A stretch of DNA of 64,000 nt from Geomonas propionica (GTDB taxonomy: Bacteria > Desulfobacterota > Desulfuromonadia > Geobacterales > Geobacteraceae). The position numbers and the translations under genes were made by a program. Location of the stretch: assembly GCF_016458235.1 (NCBI RefSeq), contig NZ_JAEMHK010000008.1, positions 62,001-126,000 of the forward strand. The letters run 5' to 3'. Numbering within the stretch: position 1 is the first letter of the stretch; each line of letters starts with the position of its first letter. Shown here piece by piece: positions 1-13,234 of this stretch. The notes under the pieces were generated by a model, which had not been told where the DNA came from, made no database searches, and saw only the letters and a list, made by a program, of their open reading frames with translations.

Positions 1-1
1 G

Positions 2-406
2 ATCGTCTATCGCCTCCTGACGGGGGATCAAGGAGAACGGTTACGGCAGATTGCTTCAACTGGCAGCCAGAGCAGTCAGATAGCCCGGGCGATCGACTGG
101 CTGAAGGGGAACTTCAGCAGCCCATTACGAATCGACGATCTTGCGAGCAAGGTCAATATGAGCACTTCGACTTTCCACCATCATTTCCGTACCCTGACTG
201 CCATGAGCCCGCTGCAATACCAGAAAATGCTGCGCCTGAACGAGGCCCGGCGTCTGATGCTGGCCGAGCGACTCGATGCTACAACGGCAGCCTTTAACGT
301 AGGATACGAGAGTGCTTCGCAGTTTTCCCGAGAGTACGGCCGCGTCTTCGGAGCGCCTCCGCTGAGGGACATTAACCGAATGCGGCAGGCCTCTGCAGCA
401 GCATAA
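2..406 (+). CDS. AraC family transcriptional regulator, C-terminal part (cut by window edge)
   Basis: The frame is open from base 2 and encodes the last 134 residues of an AraC/XylS regulator. Two helix-turn-helix motifs are visible: the first around MSTSTFHHHFRTLTAMSP and the second around AAFNVGYESASQFSREY. It is closely similar to the C-terminus of the complete AraC protein at 8155-9099, including the shared ending PPLRDI, so the two are paralogs. By analogy the missing N-terminus should be the AraC_N ligand-sensing domain. The best-supported terminator follows at 443-474. The internal ATG at 158 would delete the first HTH and is not the real start. Family is certain; effector and targets cannot be read. 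Confidence 0.9.
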   Translation: MVYRLLTGDQGERLRQIASTGSQSSQIARAIDWLKGNFSSPLRIDDLASKVNMSTSTFHHHFRTLTAMSPLQYQKMLRLNEARRLMLAERLDATTAAFNVGYESASQFSREYGRVFGAPPLRDINRMRQASAAA

Positions 407-442
407 GTACTTTAGTGTTGTGAAAGGGGGGGCAGTTCGAAT

Positions 443-474
443 GGAGGGACACCGCAGGTGTCTCTTCATTTTTT
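443..474 (+). terminator. Rho-independent terminator after the first AraC gene
   Basis: An 11-bp stem (443-453 with 457-467, two G-T pairs) closes a GCA loop and is followed by six T residues (469-474). It lies 37 bases after the AraC stop codon. Just upstream is a G-rich stretch ending in GGCAGTTC that resembles the left arm of the hairpin after the second AraC gene. Confidence 0.7.
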
Positions 475-883
475 GTATGCCTGTTGTTTTGCCGTTTTCC
501 CTCCGTATCCTCCTTTTTTCAAAGTCATACGCCTCTTAAAACCGATCAGTTCTTTTTCCACCATTGCCTCGGGGAATCGCAGTCAACCAAGTCTCTAGCG
601 CTCGCCCCCCCTAGTTGCGACCTCCCATTGTCACATTCTTTCCCCTGAGCATCACTTGATGTTACAGATCCGGACGATCAGGCAAAAAAGAGACAGGATC
701 GAAATATCCCCTTGTCCACAACTTATGTATATTTCAAATGGTGAAGCAAGGGGCAATAAGGCAATGTCTTGGTTTGAAAGAGGGGCATGACAATAGCCCT
801 GTAACCTTCTAAGGATGTAATAATTCGTAAGTGTCAATGTCATATCGGCCTCCGGGGATGGCTGCAAGCCCTCGAGCAAAAAA
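475..883. other. Intergenic stretch without a visible gene
   Basis: About 400 bases between the AraC terminator and the operator region of the next operon. It is AT-richer than its surroundings. The short minus-strand ORF here (652-888) has no ribosome binding site and resembles no family. No RNA gene or repeat was recognised. Confidence 0.5.
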
Positions 884-1973
<1,090 letters not shown>

Positions 1974-2007
1974 GCCTTGCTAGGTGTTGCTCAATAAGGG
2001 GTCAACT

Positions 2008-2835
2008 ATGAAGAATGTCATCGTAGTCATTGGTGCTGGATTGATCGGTCAGGCTATCGCTCGGCGCGTTGGCGTAGGCAAACACGTCCTGCTGGCAGAC
2101 CTGCGCCAGGATAATGTCGAGGCTGCAGCGAAAGTCCTAAGCGACGCCGGTTTCGAGGTGAGCACCACAACCGTAGACGTATCATCTCGTGCTTCGGTCC
2201 ACGCACTCGTCGAGAGCGCAACAGGGATTGGCACCATAGCTGGAGTCATTCATGCTGCCGGTGTGTCCCCTACGCAGGCGGCTCCTGAGACGATCCTGAA
2301 GGTCGATCTCTACGGCACCGCACTGGTACTCGAAGAATTCGGCAGTGTCATCGCTCCTGGCGGTGCGGGCATTGTGATTGCCTCTCAATCGGGCCACCGC
2401 CTCCCAGCGCTGTCACCCGAACAGAACAGCGCTCTGGCAACTACACCCACCGAAGAGCTGCTCGCCTTGCCGATGCTTCAGCCAGACGTGGTGACCGACC
2501 CGCTTAATGCTTACCAGTTATCAAAGCGCGGAAATTCGTTACGGGTCATGGCAGAGGCGGTGCGCTGGGGCAAGCGTGGTGCACGGGTCAACACCATCAG
2601 CCCCGGCATCATCTGCACACCTCTTGCTAAGGACGAACTAGCCGGTTCCCGCGGCCCCGGGTACAGGCGCATGATTGAACTTTCTGCGGCTGGGCGTATC
2701 GGCACTCCGGACGAGGTGGGTGCCGTTGCAGCTCTGCTGATGGGACCGGAAGGCACATTCATCACCGGCAGCGATTTTCTCATGGATGGCGGTGTAACCG
2801 CTGCTTACTGGTACGGCGAACTCGCGCCGAAGTGA
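2008..2835 (+). CDS. SDR family oxidoreductase
   Basis: A 275-aa short-chain dehydrogenase/reductase. The N-terminal nucleotide-binding turn reads VIVVIGAGLIGQAIARR, a GxGxxG-type variant of the usual SDR TGxxxGxG. The active-site pair is seen as Tyr and Lys in YQLSKRGN, and the C-terminus has the typical ITGSDFLMDGG. The start at 2008 is chosen over 1984 because AAGGGGT lies just upstream. It is second in the operon, 34 bases after the first reductase, and ends 65 bases before the alcohol dehydrogenase. Its substrate cannot be inferred; an aldehyde or keto compound would suit the context. Confidence 0.9.
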   Translation: MKNVIVVIGAGLIGQAIARRVGVGKHVLLADLRQDNVEAAAKVLSDAGFEVSTTTVDVSSRASVHALVESATGIGTIAGVIHAAGVSPTQAAPETILKVDLYGTALVLEEFGSVIAPGGAGIVIASQSGHRLPALSPEQNSALATTPTEELLALPMLQPDVVTDPLNAYQLSKRGNSLRVMAEAVRWGKRGARVNTISPGIICTPLAKDELAGSRGPGYRRMIELSAAGRIGTPDEVGAVAALLMGPEGTFITGSDFLMDGGVTAAYWYGELAPK

Positions 2836-2900
2836 AGGAGCTTTTGCCGGGAGCCGACCAGACATTTTTTCTGCCATCAATAACGTACAGGAGAATCAGC

Positions 2901-4088
2901 ATGAATAATTTCGTTTATAGCATTCCCACCACGGCTTATTTCGGAAAGGGCCAAATCCAGATCCTCGGTGAAACTATCAAGACCCATGGCGGCTCCAAGG
3001 TGCTGTTGGCGTATGGCGGCGGGAGCATAAAACAAAATGGCATCTACGAGATGATCCTCGAGCAGTTCCGCAAGGCCGGTCTTGCACATGTGGAGCTGAG
3101 CGGGATTCAACCCAACCCGAGGATCGAGAGCGTGGAGGCAGGGATTCGGGTCTACTGTGACAATGGCTGCGACTTCATCCTAGCCGTAGGGGGCGGGTCG
3201 ACCCTGGACGCCTGCAAGGCCATCGCTGCCGGCGTGAAATACCACGGCCCCGTGACGGATCTCTTCGTCGATGAATCGGGCATCTCGTCAAAGATCACTG
3301 CCGTTGCTCCGCTTGCGACTATCCTGACCATGGCGGGAACCGGCTCGGAACTGGATATGGGGGGCGTCATCACCGTTGGCGACGATCACAAGAAAAAGGT
3401 CGTCCTGCATCCTCTACTCAATCCGAAATTCTCCATTCTTGACCCCGAGTACACCTATACGGTGCCTGAGTATCATTCGATGGCCGGCGTCGCCGACATC
3501 TTCTGCCACCTGATGGAGCAATACTTTACTCCCGAGGCCGCGACGACCGTTCAGGACCGCATGAACGAGGGGGTCATGAAGGCAGTTCTGGAGGAGGCAC
3601 CGAAGATCCTCATCGACCCGAAAAACTACGACGCTCGTGCCAATATTATGTGGGCCAGCTCTATGGCCTTGGCCGGGTTCCAGTTTGTGCTCGGTAAGCC
3701 GGGATTTCCCTTCCCGTTGCACGGGATGGGGCACGAGCTTTCCAGCAGGTACGACATGACCCATGGTGTCACTCTCGCGCTGCTGACGCCTGCCTGGATG
3801 CGTCACACCATGACTACCGCTCCGGAGCACCTGCCGGTCTTCGCAAAGTTCGCCCGTAACGTGATGGATGTCCGTGAAGCTGACGATGCTAAAGCGGCCG
3901 AAGAAGGCGTTAGGAAGCTCGAAGAATTTTATTCCGGGATCAAGATGCCGGCGAACCTGCGCGAGGCAGGGGTAAAGGAAGAAGACCTGGAAATGATGGC
4001 CGCCAAAGCTGTGGAAAATGGGAAATTGGGCATCCTCACATCAATCGGCAAGGAAGAGGCCCTTCAGATCTTACAGATGGCATTGTAA
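2901..4088 (+). CDS. Iron-containing alcohol dehydrogenase (YqhD/butanol dehydrogenase type)
   Basis: A 395-aa group III alcohol dehydrogenase interconverting aldehydes and alcohols. The N-terminal PTTAYFGKGQ and nucleotide-binding VGGGSTLDACKA are typical. Metal ligands are visible: Asp and His in ADIFCHLMEQYF, His in HGMGHELS and His in MTHGVTLAL. AGGAGA lies seven bases before the ATG at 2901, so the longer open frame from 2832 is not used. E. coli YqhD, an NADPH-dependent aldehyde scavenger, lies beside the AraC-type regulator YqhC and the reductase DkgA. All three types are found in this operon, which supports a role in carbonyl detoxification. Confidence 0.93.
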   Translation: MNNFVYSIPTTAYFGKGQIQILGETIKTHGGSKVLLAYGGGSIKQNGIYEMILEQFRKAGLAHVELSGIQPNPRIESVEAGIRVYCDNGCDFILAVGGGSTLDACKAIAAGVKYHGPVTDLFVDESGISSKITAVAPLATILTMAGTGSELDMGGVITVGDDHKKKVVLHPLLNPKFSILDPEYTYTVPEYHSMAGVADIFCHLMEQYFTPEAATTVQDRMNEGVMKAVLEEAPKILIDPKNYDARANIMWASSMALAGFQFVLGKPGFPFPLHGMGHELSSRYDMTHGVTLALLTPAWMRHTMTTAPEHLPVFAKFARNVMDVREADDAKAAEEGVRKLEEFYSGIKMPANLREAGVKEEDLEMMAAKAVENGKLGILTSIGKEEALQILQMAL

Positions 4089-4112
4089 ATGACAAAGGTA
4101 AAGGATAACGAA

Positions 4113-4733
4113 ATGAAAGCAATTGCGATAAACGGCAGCCCAAGACCGGGCGGCAATACCGAAATCCTGCTCAAGAAGACCCTCGAGCCTTTAGCAGCCG
4201 CCGGCTGGGACACGGAGTACCTGCGTATTGGCGGGAAGCCCCTTAGGGGCTGTATAGCCTGCATGAAGTGCGTTGAGAAACAGAACGGCAAGTGCGCTAT
4301 TGAAAGCGACAGCATGAACGATGTGATCGAGAAGATGTTCGCCGCCGATGCGATCATACTTGGCTCTCCGACGTACTTCGCCGATGTCACCTCCGAGCTG
4401 AAGGCCCTGATTGATCGGGCAGGCTTCGTCGCCTTGGCGAATGGCGGTGCCTTCAGCGGCAAGATCGGTGCTGCAGTGGTGGCGGTGCGCCGTGGTGGGG
4501 GCACTCACGTTTTCGACACCATAAACCACATGTTCCTCACCTCATCGATGATCGTGCCTGGTTCTATCTACTGGAATCTCGGCGTGGGGTGCGCCAAGGA
4601 AGAGGTGCATGACGACGAAGAGGCCATTCGCAATATGGAGCATCTCGGGCAGACCATTGCCTGGCTTGGCAGGGGAACTGCGGCAGCCTCCGCGGCTGCA
4701 CCTTTTCCGAAAGTTGCAGTGGAACTACATTAG
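4113..4733 (+). CDS. Flavodoxin-fold iron-sulfur flavoprotein / NADPH-dependent FMN reductase
   Basis: A 206-aa protein with the FMN-phosphate loop INGSPRPGGNTE at its N-terminus and GSPTYFADVTSELK in the second half of the flavodoxin fold. Between them is a compact cysteine motif, CIACMKC followed by Cys eight residues later (C-x2-C-x2-C-x7-C). That spacing is the hallmark of the iron-sulfur flavoprotein family, which binds FMN and a 4Fe-4S cluster and moves electrons in anaerobes. AAAGGA precedes the ATG at 4113, which is preferred to 4089 because that codon directly follows the upstream stop with no binding site. It may supply or accept electrons for the neighbouring reductases; this is inference. 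Confidence 0.85.
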   Translation: MKAIAINGSPRPGGNTEILLKKTLEPLAAAGWDTEYLRIGGKPLRGCIACMKCVEKQNGKCAIESDSMNDVIEKMFAADAIILGSPTYFADVTSELKALIDRAGFVALANGGAFSGKIGAAVVAVRRGGGTHVFDTINHMFLTSSMIVPGSIYWNLGVGCAKEEVHDDEEAIRNMEHLGQTIAWLGRGTAAASAAAPFPKVAVELH

Positions 4734-4785
4734 GTAGAAGGGGAAAAAGCAGGCGAACAGCCGGCTTAGCAGAAAGGGACTGCAT

Positions 4786-4875
4786 GTGAACGATCAAGGG
4801 CACAAAACATACGTAGCGACCGAGCCGGAAGCGGCGGACGGCAACGGGGTTTCCTCTTTGGCCCAGGAGTCTTGA
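4786..4875 (+). CDS. Possible 29-codon leader ORF before the MFS gene
   Basis: A GTG at 4786 preceded by AGAAAGGG opens a 29-codon frame that ends in TGA at 4873-4875, touching the ATG of the exporter at 4876 and in the same frame. The peptide (starting VNDQGHKTY) is hydrophilic and matches nothing I recognise. It could be a translation-coupled leader, or an N-terminal extension cut off by a stop codon. Evidence is only the ribosome binding site and the abutting position. Confidence 0.25.
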   Translation: MNDQGHKTYVATEPEAADGNGVSSLAQES

Positions 4876-6994
<2,119 letters not shown>

Positions 6995-7063
6995 CACAGA
7001 GGACCGCACCACGGCACATCGCCTCGATGGGCGCCATAAGCGTTTCTGCTCGAGCGATGTTAA

Positions 7064-9099
<2,036 letters not shown>

Positions 9100-9139
9100 C
9101 AAAACGCCTGCACCGCTGGAACCTCATAACAGATACTCA

Positions 9140-9179
9140 CACAAAGGGGGCAGTTCATTTCAGAGCTGCCCCCTTTGTG
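9140..9179 (+). terminator. Strong hairpin after the second AraC gene
   Basis: A perfect 14-bp stem (9140-9153 with 9166-9179, CACAAAGGGGGCAG and its complement) with a 12-base loop, 40 bases after the stop codon. There is no T-run after the right arm, so it may terminate weakly or protect the 3' end. Confidence 0.5.
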
Positions 9180-9215
9180 GTCGCGCCCTACATAAAACGT
9201 TGCCAATTGTAGGAT

Positions 9216-9271
9216 TGTGCAAAAAACGGATAGGTATGTGTATTTCCAAATCAACTGTAAGTTTCTAATAT
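9216..9271 (+). promoter_or_regulatory. Candidate AraC-activated promoter before the hydrolase-exporter genes
   Basis: TGTGCAAA at 9216-9223 is followed 50 bases later by a -10-like TAATAT (9266-9271) with a weak -35. This matches the spacing of the same octamer and TATAAT upstream of the operon at 993. No second strong half-site is seen. Confidence 0.4.
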
Positions 9272-9309
9272 ACAACCAAGAAAACAAAGCACCAGCAAGG
9301 AGAACCAAA

Positions 9310-9432
9310 TTGCGCGACTTCTCTTTTTACAACCCGACGAGGATTGAATTTGGCAAAGGCAAAGAACTCAACATCGGGCAATACGTCAACGAGTTCGGTT
9401 TGGGCAGCGTCCTAATCCTATACGGATCGTAG
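9310..9432 (+). pseudogene. N-terminal fragment of an iron-containing alcohol dehydrogenase
   Basis: A TTG at 9310, with AAGGAG seven bases upstream, opens a 40-codon frame encoding LRDFSFYNPTRIEFGKGKEL and ending at GSVLILYGS followed by TAG. This is the usual start of butanol/YqhD-type alcohol dehydrogenases up to the first nucleotide-binding strand. The rest of the gene is absent; the secreted hydrolase begins 24 bases later. It is therefore a deletion remnant that keeps its promoter and ribosome binding site, distinct in sequence from the intact dehydrogenase at 2901. It may now act only as a leader for the next genes. Confidence 0.75.
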
Positions 9433-9455
9433 CAACTTATTCAAGGAGCCTAAAC

Positions 9456-10514
9456 ATGGAACACAAATCTTCTACAAGCAGATTGGGTATCGTCACTTCG
9501 ATTTTTGCAGGCTTGTTATTATCAGCTAGCATCGCATTGGGGGCCGACATGTCTCATGGAGCGGATAATTTTTACAAAAGCGACAAGGTCACATTTCAGA
9601 AGGTTTCATTCAACAATCAATACAGGATGAAAGTTGCAGGAAACCTGTTCATTCCCAAGGGAATAAAGCAGGGAAGCAAGAACCCCGCAATAGTTGTCGG
9701 CCACCCCATGGGGGCCGTCAAAGAGCAAAGCTCGAACCTGTATGCCACGAAACTGGCCGAGCAGGGCTTTGTAACCCTGGCGATCGACCTGTCCTTCTGG
9801 GGCGAGAGCGAAGGTCAACCACGTAATGCCGTTTCACCAGATATCTATGCAGAGGATTTCAGTGCGGCGGTCGATTATCTAGGCACCCAAACATTTGTGG
9901 ATCGTGAGCGGATTGGTGTCCTTGGTATCTGCGGCAGCGGGAGCTTTGCGATCAGTGCCGCCAAGATTGACCCCCGCATGAAAGCCATTGCAACCGTCAG
10001 CATGTACGACATGGGTGCGGCAGTCCGTAATGCACTCAATCATTCACAAACCATTGAGCAGAGAAAAGCGATCATCGCCGAAGCAGCTCAGCAGCGTTAT
10101 GCCGAATTTACTGGTGGTGAAACTAAATACACAAGCGGTACAGTGCACGAATTAACAAAAGATACACATCCAATCCAGCGTGAATTTTATGATTTTTACC
10201 GTACGCCGCGAGGTGATTTCACCCCCAAAGGTTCATCACCGGAACTGACAACGCACCCGACACTGACAAGTGCCGTGAAGTTCATGAACTTCTACCCCTT
10301 TGAAGATATTGAGACGATCTCCCCTCGCCCCATGCTGTTCATTACTGGCGACAAAGCACATTCCATCGAGTTCAGTCATGATGCGTACAAGCGAGCAGCT
10401 GAACCCAAGGAGCTGGTTCTCGTCAAAGGTGCGGGGCATGTGGATCTCTACGACCGGGTCAATCTGATCCCTTGGGACAAGCTGACCTCGTTCTTCAGAA
10501 AGAACTTGATATGA
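9456..10514 (+). CDS. Secreted alpha/beta hydrolase (dienelactone-hydrolase-like)
   Basis: A 352-aa alpha/beta hydrolase with an N-terminal signal peptide (hydrophobic IVTSIFAGLLLSASIALGA, likely cleaved after it). The oxyanion region is VVGHPMGAV and the nucleophile elbow reads GICGSG, so the nucleophile would be Cys rather than Ser, as in dienelactone hydrolases. Asp and His candidates lie in MLFITGDKAHS and GAGHVDLYD near the C-terminus. AAGGAG precedes the ATG. The stop overlaps the start of the MFS gene (ATGA), implying coupled translation. The gene is AT-richer than the chromosome around it, suggesting acquisition. Substrate unknown. Confidence 0.85.
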   Translation: MEHKSSTSRLGIVTSIFAGLLLSASIALGADMSHGADNFYKSDKVTFQKVSFNNQYRMKVAGNLFIPKGIKQGSKNPAIVVGHPMGAVKEQSSNLYATKLAEQGFVTLAIDLSFWGESEGQPRNAVSPDIYAEDFSAAVDYLGTQTFVDRERIGVLGICGSGSFAISAAKIDPRMKAIATVSMYDMGAAVRNALNHSQTIEQRKAIIAEAAQQRYAEFTGGETKYTSGTVHELTKDTHPIQREFYDFYRTPRGDFTPKGSSPELTTHPTLTSAVKFMNFYPFEDIETISPRPMLFITGDKAHSIEFSHDAYKRAAEPKELVLVKGAGHVDLYDRVNLIPWDKLTSFFRKNLI

Positions 10515-11749
10515 GTAGCGACTCCATGACTACGCAAGTATGTGACTCCCTAGATCAGGGTGAATTTTCCCAAGACGAGGCAGGCACGCGACCTGCGTGC
10601 TGGAGCGGTGTATTTGCCATGACGCTGTGCGTGTTCGCGTTGATCGCCTCTGAGTTCATGCCTGTCAGTCTGTTGACACCAATGTCTGCCGCTCTGCACG
10701 TCACCGAAGGGATGACAGGGCAAGGCATCGCGATTTCCGGTGCCTTCGCAGTGGTGACGAGCCTGTTCATTTCCGCGCTGGCCGGCAGTATGGATCGTAA
10801 GACGCTACTGCTGGGCTTGACGGGGGTGATGGCCCTGTCCGGCGCGGTCATCACTCTGGCGCAGAACTATGTCATCTACATGGTGGGTCGCGCGCTCATC
10901 GGCGTGGTGGTAGGTGGGTTCTGGTCACTGGCGGTGGCTACCGCCATGCGGTTGGTACCTGGAAACCAAGTGCCGCGCGCGATGGCCGTCTTCAATGGCG
11001 GCAACGCCTTGGCAACCGTTTTAGCGCCTCCCCTAGGTAGTTATCTCGGCTCGGTCATCGGCTGGCGAGGCGCGTTCTTCTGCCTAGTACCGGTGGCATT
11101 GATAGCCCTCGTTTGGCAATGGATGAGCTTGCCCTCAATGCAGGTAGAGACAAGAGCGAGTTCGGGCAACATATTCAAATTGCTGAAAAGCCGTACTGTC
11201 GCTTTGGGTATGGCCGCTTGCAGCATTTTCTTTATGGGGCAGTTCACGCTGTTCACCTATGTACGTCCGTTTCTGGAGACGGTGACGCAAGTGGACGTGG
11301 ACGCGCTGTCGCTCATCCTGCTTGTGATCGGCGTGACGGGTTTCATAGGCACCACACTCATCGGCACTGTGCTAAAGAAGTTTGGCCTATATCCCACGAT
11401 GATCGTCCTTCCAGTGTTGATGGCTATGATTGCCCTAGCACTGATCGTCTGGGGCGGCTGGGTGTCAGCCGTGGTGATGGTGCTCGGTTGTTGGGGACTG
11501 GTTGCCACCGCTGCGCCCGTGGGCTGGTGGAGTTGGGTGGCTCAGACCCTGCCCCACGATGCAGAGGCAGGTGGCGGGCTGATCGTGGCGGTAATACAAT
11601 TGGCCATTGCCATTGGTTCCACCGTGGGCGGCTTGCTGTTCGACACGAGCGGCTACCAGAGCACCTTTGCCGCCAGCGCCATTGTGTTGCTCATTGCAGC
11701 GGGTCTGGTGTTTATGACGTCTCGCGTGGATCGGGCGCATTCCGCCTGA
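10511..11749 (+). CDS. MFS transporter, NepI/AraJ-like
   Basis: A 412-aa inner-membrane transporter with about twelve hydrophobic helices. ASEFMPVSLLTPMSAAL in helix 1, the phrase GGFWSLAVATAMRLVP in helix 4-5 and PVGWWSWVAQTLP near the C-terminal half resemble the purine-nucleoside efflux pump NepI and its relatives. The ATG at 10511 overlaps the hydrolase stop codon; the longer frame from 10472 would overlap the hydrolase by 40 bases and is not used. The first 35 residues are hydrophilic and acidic. It probably exports a small molecule related to the hydrolase's product; the nucleoside assignment is not safe. Confidence 0.85.
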   Translation: MSSDSMTTQVCDSLDQGEFSQDEAGTRPACWSGVFAMTLCVFALIASEFMPVSLLTPMSAALHVTEGMTGQGIAISGAFAVVTSLFISALAGSMDRKTLLLGLTGVMALSGAVITLAQNYVIYMVGRALIGVVVGGFWSLAVATAMRLVPGNQVPRAMAVFNGGNALATVLAPPLGSYLGSVIGWRGAFFCLVPVALIALVWQWMSLPSMQVETRASSGNIFKLLKSRTVALGMAACSIFFMGQFTLFTYVRPFLETVTQVDVDALSLILLVIGVTGFIGTTLIGTVLKKFGLYPTMIVLPVLMAMIALALIVWGGWVSAVVMVLGCWGLVATAAPVGWWSWVAQTLPHDAEAGGGLIVAVIQLAIAIGSTVGGLLFDTSGYQSTFAASAIVLLIAAGLVFMTSRVDRAHSA

Positions 11750-11953
11750 GTCACACCACTTTCAAGAAGAGCTGCCATGCAATCACACATCTCGGTCGTA
11801 GTGTGCTTTTAAATCAGTCATTTGGCTCTCCGTACCATGACTTTCAGGGAACTAATTGGCGAAGGGCCAGCTTCGAAATCCCTTGAGGCTGGCATCAAGT
11901 AAGGACATTGTTGTCTCCCTTTTTCAGGATTCGCTTAAAAAGCCGCCGGCTGG
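11750..11953. other. Intergenic stretch, no gene
   Basis: About 200 bases between the exporter and the reductase remnant. No convincing start codon, hairpin or promoter stands out. It was probably created by the rearrangement that placed the reductase fragment here. Confidence 0.4.
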
Positions 11954-11989
11954 GACCCTGCCCACCTGCAGAAGAGGGTGGGGCGCTAA
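11954..11989 (+). pseudogene. Aldo/keto reductase 3'-end remnant
   Basis: Encodes [11 protein letters not shown] and a stop codon, almost the same as the C-terminus of the reductase at 7076 ([11 protein letters not shown]). Similarity continues past the stop: 11957-12023 matches 8027-8094 at roughly 90 percent by eye. Nothing upstream of the remnant resembles a reductase, so only the tail was copied or left behind. Confidence 0.75.
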
Positions 11990-12025
11990 CTGGAAACGAG
12001 AGCCCCCCGGGCCGCTGAGGAGTAA

Positions 12026-13234
12026 ATGAGGGACATGAGACCACTTCTTATCCTGGCATCCGCTTGTATCGCGATGTTGATCACTGCTATATCGGAGGCG
12101 CAGACCATGCAAAATCATCTAAATGTGAAACAGCGGGCAATCATCCCCATCGCCGCTTTCACTGCCAACGGAGATCTCGACAAGCTAAGAGTGGCACTAT
12201 GTGATGGCCTCGATGCCGGTCTTACCGTGAGTGAGATCAAGGAAATCCTGGTTCAGCTTTACGCCTACGCCGGCTTTCCCCGAAGCCTTAACGGCATTGG
12301 CACTTTCATGACTCTTTTAAGCGAGCGAGAAAAAGAAGGTATCAGGGACGAGAAGGGGAGGGGATCAAGCCCTCTGCCGACAAGCCGAACTAGCCTTGAA
12401 TTCGGCGCCGAAAACCAGACCAGGCTAGTCGGACAACCTGTGACCGGCCCGGTTTTTGACTTTGCCCCGGCAATCGACCAATTCTTAAAGGCCCACCTCT
12501 TCGGCGATATCTTTCAGCGCGACGTGCTGAATTGGCAGGACCGAGAACTGGCAACAGTAGCGGCTCTGGCCAATATCGAGGGTGTTAATCCGCAATTGCA
12601 GGGGCATTTGTCCATAGCTCTGCACAACGGTCTGTCCCCCGAGCAGTTGCGGGATCTTATCGGTGTTCTGCGCACAAAGTGCGGCCCGACGGTTGCGGAG
12701 AACGCTGGAGTCGTTTTTGACCAGGTTTTGGCGTCCAGTAAGCAAGTACCGTTTGGAGACCGCCCTGCCATGGATAACGTCGAGGCTACTGCGAACCTCC
12801 AAAAGGAGAAGAACATGGGTCAGCAACACAGTGACCTTCGCAATGGCGGTATTTTTCCCGTGGGAGAGAAGAACGAAAAATATGCCAAATACTTTACCGG
12901 CACAAGCTATCTTAAGGTGCTGTCGACGGAAAGGATGTTCATAGGGAATGTGACCTTTGAGCCAGGTTGCCGAAATTTCTGGCATATCCATCACAAGGGG
13001 GGACAGATTTTGCTCGTCACTGGCGGACGCGGCTGGTATCAAGAATGGGGAAAAGCCGCGAAGGAGCTCAGGGCTGGTGACGTGGTGAATATTGCACCAG
13101 AAACCAAGCATTGGCATGGAGCCGCTAAAGATAGCTGGTTCTCCCATGTGGCAGTAGAAGTCCCCGCAGAGGGCGGTTCCACCGAATGGCTTGAGCCGGT
13201 GCCCGATGAGGCATACAACCGGTTGCCGAAGTGA
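12026..13234 (+). CDS. Carboxymuconolactone decarboxylase family / cupin fusion protein
   Basis: A 402-aa three-domain protein with an N-terminal signal-like segment (LLILASACIAMLITAISEAQ). Residues about 35-110 (GLDAGLTVSEIKEILVQLYAYAGFP) and about 145-230 (DRELATVAALANIEG, HNGLSPEQLRDLI) are two CMD/AhpD-like domains. Residues about 265-400 are a cupin with HIHHKGG and HWHG metal-binding histidines. In many genomes these are separate proteins or this same fusion. An internal AAAAGGAGAA with ATG at 12815 could start the cupin alone. GAGGAG, supplied by the duplicated reductase tail, lies just before the ATG at 12026; ATG 12035 is an alternative. Function probably oxidative or lactone chemistry; unproven. 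Confidence 0.85.
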   Translation: MRDMRPLLILASACIAMLITAISEAQTMQNHLNVKQRAIIPIAAFTANGDLDKLRVALCDGLDAGLTVSEIKEILVQLYAYAGFPRSLNGIGTFMTLLSEREKEGIRDEKGRGSSPLPTSRTSLEFGAENQTRLVGQPVTGPVFDFAPAIDQFLKAHLFGDIFQRDVLNWQDRELATVAALANIEGVNPQLQGHLSIALHNGLSPEQLRDLIGVLRTKCGPTVAENAGVVFDQVLASSKQVPFGDRPAMDNVEATANLQKEKNMGQQHSDLRNGGIFPVGEKNEKYAKYFTGTSYLKVLSTERMFIGNVTFEPGCRNFWHIHHKGGQILLVTGGRGWYQEWGKAAKELRAGDVVNIAPETKHWHGAAKDSWFSHVAVEVPAEGGSTEWLEPVPDEAYNRLPK

